This document shows positions 12,215-20,392 of a DNA stretch of 64,000 nucleotides, piece after piece. Made by a program: the position numbers and the translations under genes. The stretch's first letter is position 1, and every line of letters starts with the position of its first letter. This stretch comes from Symsagittifera roscoffensis (taxonomy: Eukaryota > Xenacoelomorpha > Acoela > Convolutidae). The notes under the pieces were generated by a model that made no database searches, was not told where the DNA came from, and saw only the letters and a program-made list of their open reading frames with translations. The DNA lies in contig NC_087062.1 of assembly GCF_963678635.1 (NCBI RefSeq), forward strand, positions 86,591,845 to 86,655,844. Direction: 5' to 3'.

Positions 12215-13478
12215 CCCATCCGGGTTTTACAGAGTTTTTTAGAATAGTTCTTCTGCAATTCGAAGGATGGATGATGGACGTTGGTGTTTGGCGAACATCA
12301 TATTTCTTCTGTTTCCTCTTTGTTAAAGAAGTTCCAGGAAGCTGGAGTTAGAGACATAAGACGTTGTGTCTTCTAGTGACAACGACTAAGTCTTTGCAAC
12401 AAACTCAAATCTGATTTCAGAATGGTTTGCTATGTCAGGTTTTTCTGTTCTGCGTGGAGAACTTCTTTTGTGTCTGATCTAATTTGGGAATGGCGTGGAG
12501 ATTGTGCGTGGAGGGGATGCCTGGTTACTCGGATCTGTACGTATACTTGAACATCGAGGTGGTCATTGGTCTAGTTCAATGAAGTCCTTTTCTGCGAAGT
12601 CAAGTCGTACTCTAAATCCTTTGAGTTGTGATTGTGAGTGGCATATCGATTGTGGTTGGCCATTCTCTCTCGAGTGTAGTGGGGTCGTTTTGTCTTTAGA
12701 TGTTCGTCCTTGGTGTTGTATTCTGATCTATGTATTGCATAATGTAATTTACATTTTATAAAACATTTATTAGTTTAATATTTTTTAATTATGATTTTAG
12801 TTAGTTGTTTTCACAAAAGCTTTTTGTTTTAGTTCGGTTATTTTGAAGAGTTACTCACACTTGAGTAGCTCTTATTAAAAATAGAGGTGTGGTCACAAAG
12901 CGTGGATGTAGCGTGGTGGGTTAGGCCGGCTATAGAGCATGCTCAGGACGTCCTTCCTGGTGGGTTAGGCCAGGAGTGGGAGTATGATTTCATGCGGTTT
13001 TTGTGAGGGGTCCTGTTATGTGACAACGTTTTATGTTGGGTTTGTTGTGGTTTTTCTTATGTCTTGTTGCTTATGTCCTTTTTCCAAAAAGCAAATTGTT
13101 TGTGGTATGGGTTTGTCTTTCGACTTTTTTGTGTTTTATTATTTCTTTCTTAGACTTTATAATAGTCTTCAAAAGAATAAATTATCCAGTTTTAAACTGG
13201 GTTAATCCGGTTTGGGTACCGTTGGTTTCCTTTTCTTAGTCATGCTGTTATTCTATGATTTGTGGTATTTAGTAAGCTGCGTTGGTTAGTTTTGTTTAGT
13301 ATATGATTCCTTTCCAACCGGGTTAAAGGAAGGTTTGAAACATGTTATTATATGTTAGAGTTGTTGAGTGTGAAAACTTGAAACTGAAATTCATTATTTT
13401 AAACAATTCTTCGTGGGCGAGCTGTGCGAGTGTGGATAGAATTTCTGTGCGAATGAATGAAAATATCAAAAGGTTAGT

Positions 13479-13615
13479 ACTGCATTTGCATTTTATTAAT
13501 TTACTGCATAGAATTTGGAAATTTACTGCTAGTTATGGGGGAATTTTAAGTTACAAATTTTCATCATAATTAGATTTACTGCTTGTGGGGGAAATTTTAG
13601 AAATGAATTTACTGT
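13479..13615. repeat. Dispersed short repeat, atttactgc motif
   Basis: On the + strand atttactgc or a close variant occurs about five times within 140 bases, with two intervening tgggggaatttta-like blocks. On the RNA-sense strand this reads gcagtaaat. It could be a protein-binding or structured RNA motif of the retroelement tail. Confidence 0.5.
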
Positions 13616-13746
13616 ATTGGTATTAAATTTATAAATTTATAAGTGTAAGAGATTAATAGAAATGTTGAAATCTGTTTGATGAAATTTGCGATCTTTATTT
13701 GTCTTTTGTGGTTTTTGTAGGTGATCGTCGGATGAAGGCTAAAAAT

Positions 13747-13825
13747 CTAAAGAAAACATGGATAAAGTATGGTGAGTTTTTTAATATTTTAATTAGTTAG
13801 TAATATTCATTTAATTCATACTTAC
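13747..13825 (-). other. Predicted 79-nt intron just after the 601-codon ORF
   Basis: On the - strand the stop codon TAA is followed at once by CAG|GTAAGTATG, a consensus 5' splice site. A ttactaac branch-point consensus lies inside, and the segment ends with the pyrimidine-rich acceptor ttttctttag. Splicing would remove 79 nt from the 3' untranslated region, two bases or so after the stop codon. No transcript evidence is available. Confidence 0.6.
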
Positions 13826-13828
13826 CTG

Positions 13829-15634
13829 TTAGTCGTCGGGGAAAAAACCGTGGGGGAAGATGTCGTGGATGAGATCGGAAGTTGTTAGTAGTTTAGCTAA
13901 GATGCGGATGATATTTTTAGTCTGAAGCAGTGGCCAAAGCAATTGAAGTGCCTTAATAGTGGTTAGTTCTTCAGTGCCAACTGCAAACTCATAAGGTGTG
14001 TTTTGGATTAGATTATATAATTTGTGATTGAATTTAGTGTTGTGGATGAATTCTAAAATTGGGATTTCTATAGGTTGTACAAACTCGTGCGGGATAAGGA
14101 AGGGTCGGGATTCTTCGGCGTTGAAGGTCTTGGTGATGGGACAGAAGATGTACATTTGGGTTATGGGGTCATAATTTCGAAGAATACCATGAAGGTTAGT
14201 ATCTTTAATGCAATATGTGAAATTTAGGAAAAATGGTGAAGTGTATTTGGAATTAATGAATTGAAAACGATGGTGTGGTTGTCTAGAGGGTGTGTGTAGG
14301 TCAAAGTGATTTTGGATGAAGCGATAATAACTATATGTGTGGGTTTGTTTAGTGCGCAACATAATATCGTGTGAGCAGTGTAAATCTCTTTCGTGTGGTG
14401 CAAGGAAATGAAAGGTTAGTGAAAATATTTGGAAGCGTTCTTTAAAACTTTCGTATGCTTGTGTGTCTGTTAGTGCTTCTGAAATAATGTGATCAAACTT
14501 TCGGTCGAAGATGTTTAGTGTAAATATATATGGTGTCTTGATGAAAAATTTCTCGGTAATTTGTGGATTAGCGAAGCGATCGTCGTCTAAGAATTGATCT
14601 TGGTTAGCTCTGATGATGTTGTGATCATAGTATTCTAGTGTATATTCGTTAGCTCTAGGTGCAGTGTGTGTTTTTAGTGATTTTTTATATCCAACGTAAG
14701 TAAATTGTCTAGCGGTGAGTGGTGTAGTGAGTCGATATAGCATGTCCGTATTTCGTTCTATATCGATGTGAGTGTTAGATAAAGGTAAGCAAAGAGGGTT
14801 AGTAAAATGATAATATGAGGTCCAAGAGAGAGTGGGCATTAAAACGTATTCATCTACAAAGTTGCGTGTTTCGTTAGTGTCGTGGGGGGTGTTTAAGGTG
14901 TATTGTGGAAATGAGGGTAAGGTGATGGCTAAAAATTCTTTTGTGTTAGTATGCTTGGGGTGGTTGATGTATTCACGGGCTGTTCCTGGTTTTGCTGGGA
15001 AAGGATGGTTGGGGAACTTTCTTTTAAAAGTGCGGTAAGCTCTATTAGTGTTGAGTGAAGATTCAGTTGATGTGGATGATGGTGCTAATGATTCAGTATA
15101 ATTTGAAGAGGGTGTAGGGGTAGGGGGGTTGGATGAATTTATTGTGGAGGAGATTTGGTTTATGGTTGGGGTATTAAGGTGGTAGGGTTGTTGTTGAAGG
15201 GTAATAAAATTATCTAGCTCTGGGGAGATTCGGGGGGTGTCTGGAGAATGAGATGATTGGTCAGAATGGTATGAGGAGTAGGTTGGGGTAACTTGGGAAG
15301 CATAAGAGGGTGTGGGAGTGATTGGGTCAGGGTTATTGGAGAATATGGGTTGAAAAGGGGGTTGAGAAAAATTAGAAGAGTTATTAAAATTATTGGATGG
15401 GGATGGTTCTGAGTCGGCAAATTCATCGGGGGTTTCAATATTCGGGTTATTGAGTTGTGAGATGGAATATAAAACTGAGATGTGTGAATTAGTGTCGGAA
15501 TTCATGCCTGATGTTACATTACTAGATGGAAAATCGGGTGGCGGAAAAGCAAAAAGTGGTATTATTGGGATTGGAGAGGTAAGATTGGTTGGGTGGGAAT
15601 TTGATCGGTGTAGTGATCCAAGTTGGCGGCTCAT
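13829..15634 (-). CDS. Unknown 601-residue protein, last ORF of the retroelement
   Basis: The start ATG overlaps the envelope stop as ATGA (15634-15631), which suggests coupled or reinitiated translation, or a shared spliced message. Residues 1 to about 200 are disordered and rich in Ser, Pro, Asn and Thr, with repeated short PTP and SNP runs. Residues from about 200 to 601 look globular, with many aromatic residues and scattered His and Cys but no motif I recognise. There is no signal peptide or clear membrane segment. The frame is unbroken for 601 codons in a recently inserted element, so it is probably functional. It does not resemble gag, pol or env. A structural, nuclear-export or host-antagonist role would be a guess. 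Confidence 0.85.
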   Translation of the reverse strand: MSRQLGSLHRSNSHPTNLTSPIPIIPLFAFPPPDFPSSNVTSGMNSDTNSHISVLYSISQLNNPNIETPDEFADSEPSPSNNFNNSSNFSQPPFQPIFSNNPDPITPTPSYASQVTPTYSSYHSDQSSHSPDTPRISPELDNFITLQQQPYHLNTPTINQISSTINSSNPPTPTPSSNYTESLAPSSTSTESSLNTNRAYRTFKRKFPNHPFPAKPGTAREYINHPKHTNTKEFLAITLPSFPQYTLNTPHDTNETRNFVDEYVLMPTLSWTSYYHFTNPLCLPLSNTHIDIERNTDMLYRLTTPLTARQFTYVGYKKSLKTHTAPRANEYTLEYYDHNIIRANQDQFLDDDRFANPQITEKFFIKTPYIFTLNIFDRKFDHIISEALTDTQAYESFKERFQIFSLTFHFLAPHERDLHCSHDIMLRTKQTHTYSYYRFIQNHFDLHTPSRQPHHRFQFINSKYTSPFFLNFTYCIKDTNLHGILRNYDPITQMYIFCPITKTFNAEESRPFLIPHEFVQPIEIPILEFIHNTKFNHKLYNLIQNTPYEFAVGTEELTTIKALQLLWPLLQTKNIIRILAKLLTTSDLIHDIFPHGFFPDD

Positions 15635-18249
15635 CGTGGGCTAAAAAAATGATTATTTTGAGACTGAAAAGCGGTGGTATGGGGTTGTTCAATAATTTGT
15701 TCATAAGTATTATCATCTTGTGACTGGTGTGTCATTATATGTTGGATGGGACTTTGTGATGTGGTGAGTCGAAAATTTGGATTATGTGTGATGGCTAAAT
15801 TTCGAAAATTTCGTGGGACTAGGGATAGTGGATGGTTATTTGGTAGGGGTGGTAATTGTGGTGCCGTTGGCGTTATGTCTACATTGTTATGTTCTTCGTC
15901 GTATGTATTTTGTCGTGTTGCTATTTTTGTGTTGTATTCTTTTATTTGTGCGTCTAAAAGAATTTTGTTTATAGATGTAGAAAAGATTACAAAAAATCCT
16001 GCAAAGAGTATGCGTGCTACGCTTGCTTGTCTGTTTACTTGTGTGTGTATAGCACATGTGTTGTAGATTCCTTTTAAAAGTGAGAAAAGAAATCCAATAA
16101 AGTTAAACATTGCATATAAAATAGTCAATTTTTCTAAGATGTAGTAGGGCCATCCTAGAAAATCGAGGATCTCATTTTTGAGTGTAACAAAGCTAAAAAT
16201 GTTAATTGGTGATATATCTTGGGGACGGTATTTTTCACCGTTTAGATATATATAATCTTTAATGTCTTTAAAATATCCGCTATAGTCTTGCGTGTAGATA
16301 TCGGCAAATCCTGCGGTTTCTGCAAGTTTGCGTAAATTTTGGTCTATTGATTGTCTTTGTATAGTGTCCATTTGTGTTAATAATTCTTGGAATTGTTGTG
16401 TTCTAATGTGATGTTGAATATCTGATTTTGAATAGATTCCTATTGATTGTAAGTCTATATTTGGGTTTCGAGCAATAGCGCGAATGCTTTCTGGTGAAAA
16501 TTTTTTGAGTGATTGCATTAATGTGGGATATGGAGTGAGAAGATAATATTTATTTTCATCAGGGTTTAGTTGTACTACATTGTGGCTGTTTTCTGATCCA
16601 CATGGGACTGCGGTATCCCAGAAATAGGTTCTTCGTGAAAGTGTATCCACGAAATGTACTTTATTCTTATAAAAGATAGGGATTCTTTTATAACATCGTT
16701 TATCTTCAAAAACGTATAGTGGTGATACTTTTTTAGTACAAGTATAAAACCATAAGATGTTTCCTTCATAGTCTAAAAAATTTGATCTATTTCCAGATAA
16801 TAAGTATCCTGCATAGGGTATTTTTAATACTGCTAGTGCAAGTGATTGTAATATTTGTGTTCGTTCTAATTCGCATAGTTGGTGTAGTGTTTCTAATTCG
16901 GAGAGTGACATTTCTTGAAAAATTCGGCTAATTGTATAATCTAGTTTCGTATCTAAATGAATATCATAGTGGATATTACCGAAATATGTAGTATTCATTA
17001 GTGATAATTCTTGTAAGCGTGTGCTTCTGGTGTCATGGGGTTTTAGATGTCCACCAGGTTGTCCGTTGCTTTTTTCAAAATTAACTGGTATATAGGATGT
17101 TCCTTCGTTTAGAGGATGACCTGTGGCATATGGGTCGATTTTTACTTTTCCAGTGGTCATGTCGAATCCTTTTTCGTATTCAACTAATATTTCAGAATAT
17201 TGTGTTCTGTGAAGTGGATTCCTGTATTTACATGCAAGTTCTGTTTCTTGATATATTTGGAAACGTGTCAATTTATTTTCTATATTGTCTATGTTTCTAA
17301 AATTAGAACTTAGTTTTCGTGATGGATGGACTTGTTCATATGGAATTGATTGTATAAAATATTTTTCGTGAAATTTTATCATACGAGCGTGTATTTTTGC
17401 TACTTGAAATGTTGTACATGTATCTTCGGGGAACCAAACAATTGTTGCTTGTGTTCTCGTTGTAGGGTCGCAATAACCTTGATCATTTTTACAAGGTAAT
17501 CGGATTCCTTGATAGATCATTGTATTATCTGATAAATCTCGTGTTAGTTGTATTTTTTCGAGTTGTATTTTCCAATCGAAAAACATTATTTCTTGGTATC
17601 CTTTATTTTTTGTGTCTGCTTTGCAGTTTGATGGGTCATTTATACCAATGTGTGGTATCCAATGTTTATCGTGTAGGTCATAGGTTAATCGTCCGTGTGC
17701 GCCGTTATATGGGTATTTTTCGTCTAGTTTTATATGTCCTTGGTGTCTTTCAAGTTGTGATTGATGTACAGAGTCTGAAAAAACTTGAAAATTAACTAAT
17801 TTTCTTGCGGAGTTTTTATTTTGTGTGATGTTTAGTCTAAGTAATTCACTTTTACAATCGTCGGGATTGAGATGTAAAAGACGTTCTATATTACTCTGAT
17901 AGAATGATTCATGGTCAAGTCGGTTTTTGTTTCCGTTCGAGACTTGTGAACAATGTACTTTCTTTTCGGAAAATGTTGCTGTGAATTTATAACCTGTAAC
18001 TGTTGTTGCTCGGGCTTTTGAATAGAGTGTTGCTATTACATTTGTGGTTTCTATAGCTTGTGGTTCTGTTTCACATTGTGATACTTGATTTATTGCATAT
18101 TTATGTAGTGTTTTTTGTTCATTTTCTTCACAATCGTAATGTGTTACTAATAAATCTTGTGGTCCTGTACGAGGGGAAGGGTTTATGTTTTGATTTGAGA
18201 TTACTAGAAAAAGGAGTTGGAGAAAAATTAATAATTTTAGAATATACAT
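15631..18249 (-). CDS. env: Envelope-like membrane glycoprotein (872 aa)
   Basis: The N-terminus is a strong signal peptide (MYILKLLIFLQLLFLVISN). A large Cys-containing ectodomain follows to about residue 700, with N-glycosylation sequons near 140 (NIT), 419 (NTT) and 487 (NRS). Two hydrophobic segments at about 704-728 and 746-762 flank a short polar turn, and a roughly 100-residue cytoplasmic-type Pro/Asn/Gln-rich tail ends the protein. A block around 455-550 (LCELERTQIL, then CYKRIPIFYKNKVHFVD, then a paired Cys) reminds me of chuvirus-type class III glycoproteins captured by arthropod LTR elements. That assignment is from memory of the family and untested. The ORF overlaps the upstream AUG-less frame by 13 nt and the downstream ORF by 4 nt. 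It would be expressed from a spliced message if it behaves like other env genes. Confidence 0.82.
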   Translation of the reverse strand: MYILKLLIFLQLLFLVISNQNINPSPRTGPQDLLVTHYDCEENEQKTLHKYAINQVSQCETEPQAIETTNVIATLYSKARATTVTGYKFTATFSEKKVHCSQVSNGNKNRLDHESFYQSNIERLLHLNPDDCKSELLRLNITQNKNSARKLVNFQVFSDSVHQSQLERHQGHIKLDEKYPYNGAHGRLTYDLHDKHWIPHIGINDPSNCKADTKNKGYQEIMFFDWKIQLEKIQLTRDLSDNTMIYQGIRLPCKNDQGYCDPTTRTQATIVWFPEDTCTTFQVAKIHARMIKFHEKYFIQSIPYEQVHPSRKLSSNFRNIDNIENKLTRFQIYQETELACKYRNPLHRTQYSEILVEYEKGFDMTTGKVKIDPYATGHPLNEGTSYIPVNFEKSNGQPGGHLKPHDTRSTRLQELSLMNTTYFGNIHYDIHLDTKLDYTISRIFQEMSLSELETLHQLCELERTQILQSLALAVLKIPYAGYLLSGNRSNFLDYEGNILWFYTCTKKVSPLYVFEDKRCYKRIPIFYKNKVHFVDTLSRRTYFWDTAVPCGSENSHNVVQLNPDENKYYLLTPYPTLMQSLKKFSPESIRAIARNPNIDLQSIGIYSKSDIQHHIRTQQFQELLTQMDTIQRQSIDQNLRKLAETAGFADIYTQDYSGYFKDIKDYIYLNGEKYRPQDISPINIFSFVTLKNEILDFLGWPYYILEKLTILYAMFNFIGFLFSLLKGIYNTCAIHTQVNRQASVARILFAGFFVIFSTSINKILLDAQIKEYNTKIATRQNTYDEEHNNVDITPTAPQLPPLPNNHPLSLVPRNFRNLAITHNPNFRLTTSQSPIQHIMTHQSQDDNTYEQIIEQPHTTAFQSQNNHFFSPR

Positions 18250-19373
18250 GTGTATGATAATCCTGAGTATGGATTATAAAATGTAATGTAGCCAATTGTG
18301 TTTTTGGTATATCTGTCGTATTTGTATATTACTTCAGTAGTTATAAACGGTGGTGGTAGTGATTGAGCTGTTATGTTAGGTGGATTTAATGGGTAGGGAT
18401 GTTGGGTAATATTGTTTAACTTAACTGTGATTTCAAACTTTAATTGTAAACTGTTTTGTTGGAGTATTTGAATATTGTGATCACGGATATCGTTGTGAAT
18501 ATCTTGGCGATATTGTAATCTATTAAGTGCCCAGTTATGAAGGCGGTTACTTTCTTGATGTTGTCCAAATAATGGTGGAGGTGCTGTAAATGTATTCCAA
18601 TCTAGTCTTAAAGGAATATTTATTGATGATTGTTCTCGATATCTGGCGTCGAGATTATTTGGAAAATTTAAGTTAAAAGGTGGTGGTGAAATCTGGCTTA
18701 TTGATGGTGTTGATGGTAGTGATAATGTTTCTGGTAGTGATGAGGATGTTGTTGTATCCGTAGAAATATCTATTGGATTATTGACTAAATTTAATTCTCC
18801 TTGTGTAAATGAATGTGTTGTCCAATATGGTAGTCGTGATGCCTGGTTTGGGGGGTTAAAGGGATTTTCACGTATTTGTTCAGATGTTGGTGTTGAACCT
18901 AAGTAATCTGATGGTAGGCTTGAGGTGCTACGTTGTGAAAGAAGCGTAGGGGTTTCTGGTAATATACCAATGGGGTTTTCTGGAGTGTTTTGTGATGGGG
19001 ATTGAGGTATATCAAAATGAACTCGGGGAGTTTGAAAATTTCTGTTTCGTCGAGGATGTATAATTTGTCTATTTATTTCGACTGTATTTTGGTTTTGACT
19101 AGGATTTCTTATTCTACTTAGTTCTTGTGGTAGTGTTGGGTATAGGTTATATGTTGGTTCGCTTAGAGGTGCTTGTCGTTGAACTGGTTCTAGTGGTTCT
19201 GATAAACGAGCATGTCGTTCTTCAAAAGTGTATGGATTGTCTTGAAAAGAAATTCGTGTAGATGTTTGAGGATTTTGAGTAATTGAAGGTGGTGTTTGGT
19301 TATCTTGGGATGATGTCGGTGAAGACTGATTCTGTGACTGTTGGGTAGCAATTTTTGATGGATTTTTGAATTG
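18237..19373 (-). CDS. 379-codon open frame without any AUG (Pro/Ser/Gln/Asn-rich)
   Basis: On the - strand the frame opens after a TAA at 19376-19374 and stays open until TAA at 18239-18237. I found no methionine codon in it. It encodes a Pro, Ser, Thr, Asn and Gln-rich first half (pieces such as ATQQSQNQSSPTSSQDNQ) and a more structured second half ending with a Tyr-rich tail. A random A+T-rich frame would not stay open this long, so it is very probably coding. With no AUG it needs a spliced-on start, a non-AUG start or another trick. A candidate splice acceptor (ttgctacccaacag) lies near its beginning. It overlaps the env start by 13 nt. No homologue recognised. Confidence 0.72.
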   Translation of the reverse strand, partial: QFKNPSKIATQQSQNQSSPTSSQDNQTPPSITQNPQTSTRISFQDNPYTFEERHARLSEPLEPVQRQAPLSEPTYNLYPTLPQELSRIRNPSQNQNTVEINRQIIHPRRNRNFQTPRVHFDIPQSPSQNTPENPIGILPETPTLLSQRSTSSLPSDYLGSTPTSEQIRENPFNPPNQASRLPYWTTHSFTQGELNLVNNPIDISTDTTTSSSLPETLSLPSTPSISQISPPPFNLNFPNNLDARYREQSSINIPLRLDWNTFTAPPPLFGQHQESNRLHNWALNRLQYRQDIHNDIRDHNIQILQQNSLQLKFEITVKLNNITQHPYPLNPPNITAQSLPPPFITTEVIYKYDRYTKNTIGYITFYNPYSGLSYTCIF

Positions 19374-19378
19374 TTACT

Positions 19379-19567
19379 TTAGTGGGAAGGTTTATGTTTA
19401 TTATAATATTCTTCCAAAAAAAGAATTAGAAGGATTGTTGCTAGGGCAAATGTGAAGATTGCTTTCTTTATACATTTACATATTGTCAAAATGAGGGATG
19501 ATAAGAATGCTATGAAAATTACAAACAATAAAAAAATATCAGTTCTACTGAAAATTTTTCGTATCAT
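19379..19567 (-). CDS. Small two-helix membrane protein (62 aa), retroelement accessory ORF
   Basis: Two hydrophobic segments (about 11-29 and 36-51) are joined by a short basic loop, KCIKKA, and the tail is charged (EEYYNKHKPSH). The layout resembles a viroporin-like hairpin, which is a resemblance only. Its ATG overlaps the stop of the preceding small ORF as ATGA (19567-19564). The stop lies a few bases before the AUG-less frame, in a different reading frame. The size alone would be weak evidence, but two adjacent coupled hydrophobic ORFs in a young element make chance less likely. Confidence 0.5.
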   Translation of the reverse strand: MIRKIFSRTDIFLLFVIFIAFLSSLILTICKCIKKAIFTFALATILLILFLEEYYNKHKPSH

Positions 19568-19794
19568 TTAGACAAGTTATATGAATCGTACCTGTGGATA
19601 TAATCAAGGGTTTTGGAAAGTTGGAGGAATAGTTCGAGTATAGTGTAGAAAATTAAAAAAATGTTACAAAAAATGATTAGGATTATTAGAAAAGATTCAA
19701 GTATATCAAAAAGAAATATTATAAAGGTTTCAAGTATTGTAAAAAAATGTTTAAAATTTATGAGTATTTGAGTAACTGATTGAGAGAAGAGCAT
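19564..19794 (-). CDS. Small hydrophobic protein (76 aa), retroelement accessory ORF
   Basis: Residues about 8-60 are almost entirely Phe, Leu and Ile with spaced acidic residues (ETFIIFLFDILESFLIILII), suggesting one or two membrane or amphipathic helices. It begins at a TAAATG junction: an open 50-codon frame without AUG (19795-19947) stops immediately before its ATG. It ends in an ATGA overlap with the 62-codon ORF. Function unknown. Confidence 0.45.
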   Translation of the reverse strand: MLFSQSVTQILINFKHFFTILETFIIFLFDILESFLIILIIFCNIFLIFYTILELFLQLSKTLDYIHRYDSYNLSK

Positions 19795-19947
19795 TTAAGA
19801 AATGATCTCTTGGTCGAATATTTTTTGCTGTTCGAGGCGATTTTCTAGTGTGGTCGGATTATTTATTAGTTTTTTGACAAGTGGGTTGAGTTTTGTAAAA
19901 AATTGTTGGGGGCAATTTTCATGGTGATTGGGAGGTCGTCTTTTTCT
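19795..19947 (-). CDS. 50-codon open frame without AUG upstream of the small hydrophobic ORFs
   Basis: The frame reads RKRRPPNHHENCPQQ at its start and QKIFDQEIIS at its end, and is open from a TAA to the TAAATG junction with the 76-codon ORF. There is no methionine. It may be a spliced exon or chance. It is listed because it abuts the coupled ORF chain. Confidence 0.2.
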   Translation of the reverse strand, partial: RKRRPPNHHENCPQQFFTKLNPLVKKLINNPTTLENRLEQQKIFDQEIIS

Positions 19948-20392
19948 TTATTTTTGTTTGTCAAATGATCCGGGGTATGGTGAGATTTTTATACTTTAGG
20001 CTAATTAAAATGTTCATTTTGTTACTTTAGGCTAAGTTAACAAATTTGTTTTGGGGGTATTCGTGGTCTGAGTTGGGGAAATATTGTTGATCTTTGGGTT
20101 ATTAGATAAGGGAGGGGTACAGTATTATGGTGATATTTATTTTAGTTGTCAAGTTGGAGTGGTTTGCTTATTTTTGACCTGGAGGTCGTGAAGTTATAGT
20201 TATAGATGTGCCTGGAGTTCTATATGATTCGTCTAATTGGTCTTAGTTTGAGTTAGAGAAAGTGACGGATTGGATGAATCCTATTGGTCTATTTTGAACT
20301 AGAATTATTACGTACTTGTCAGCATGTTATTTTGAAAAATGTAAATGAAAAATGTTTCGGAGGTTTCAAGATTGTGAAGTATAATGTTAAAA
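19948..20392 (-). other. Non-coding spacer between gag-pol and the accessory cassette
   Basis: No supported ORF. It contains a direct repeat tactttaggctaa (about 19993 and 20022 on the + strand). This is a plausible location for splice acceptors serving the downstream genes. Confidence 0.4.

Larger units (their letters stand above)
12215..13828 (-). other. 3' untranslated tail of the retroelement
   Basis: This 1.6 kb lies between the stop of the 601-codon ORF and the 3' LTR. No convincing ORF was found on the sense strand. It contains a consensus intron (13747-13825), about five copies of a motif aatttactgc (+ strand) between 13479 and 13610, and a repeated tggtgggttaggcc at 12915 and 12958 around a gagcatgctc palindrome. 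The long tail may hold packaging or transport signals; that is inference. Confidence 0.6.
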
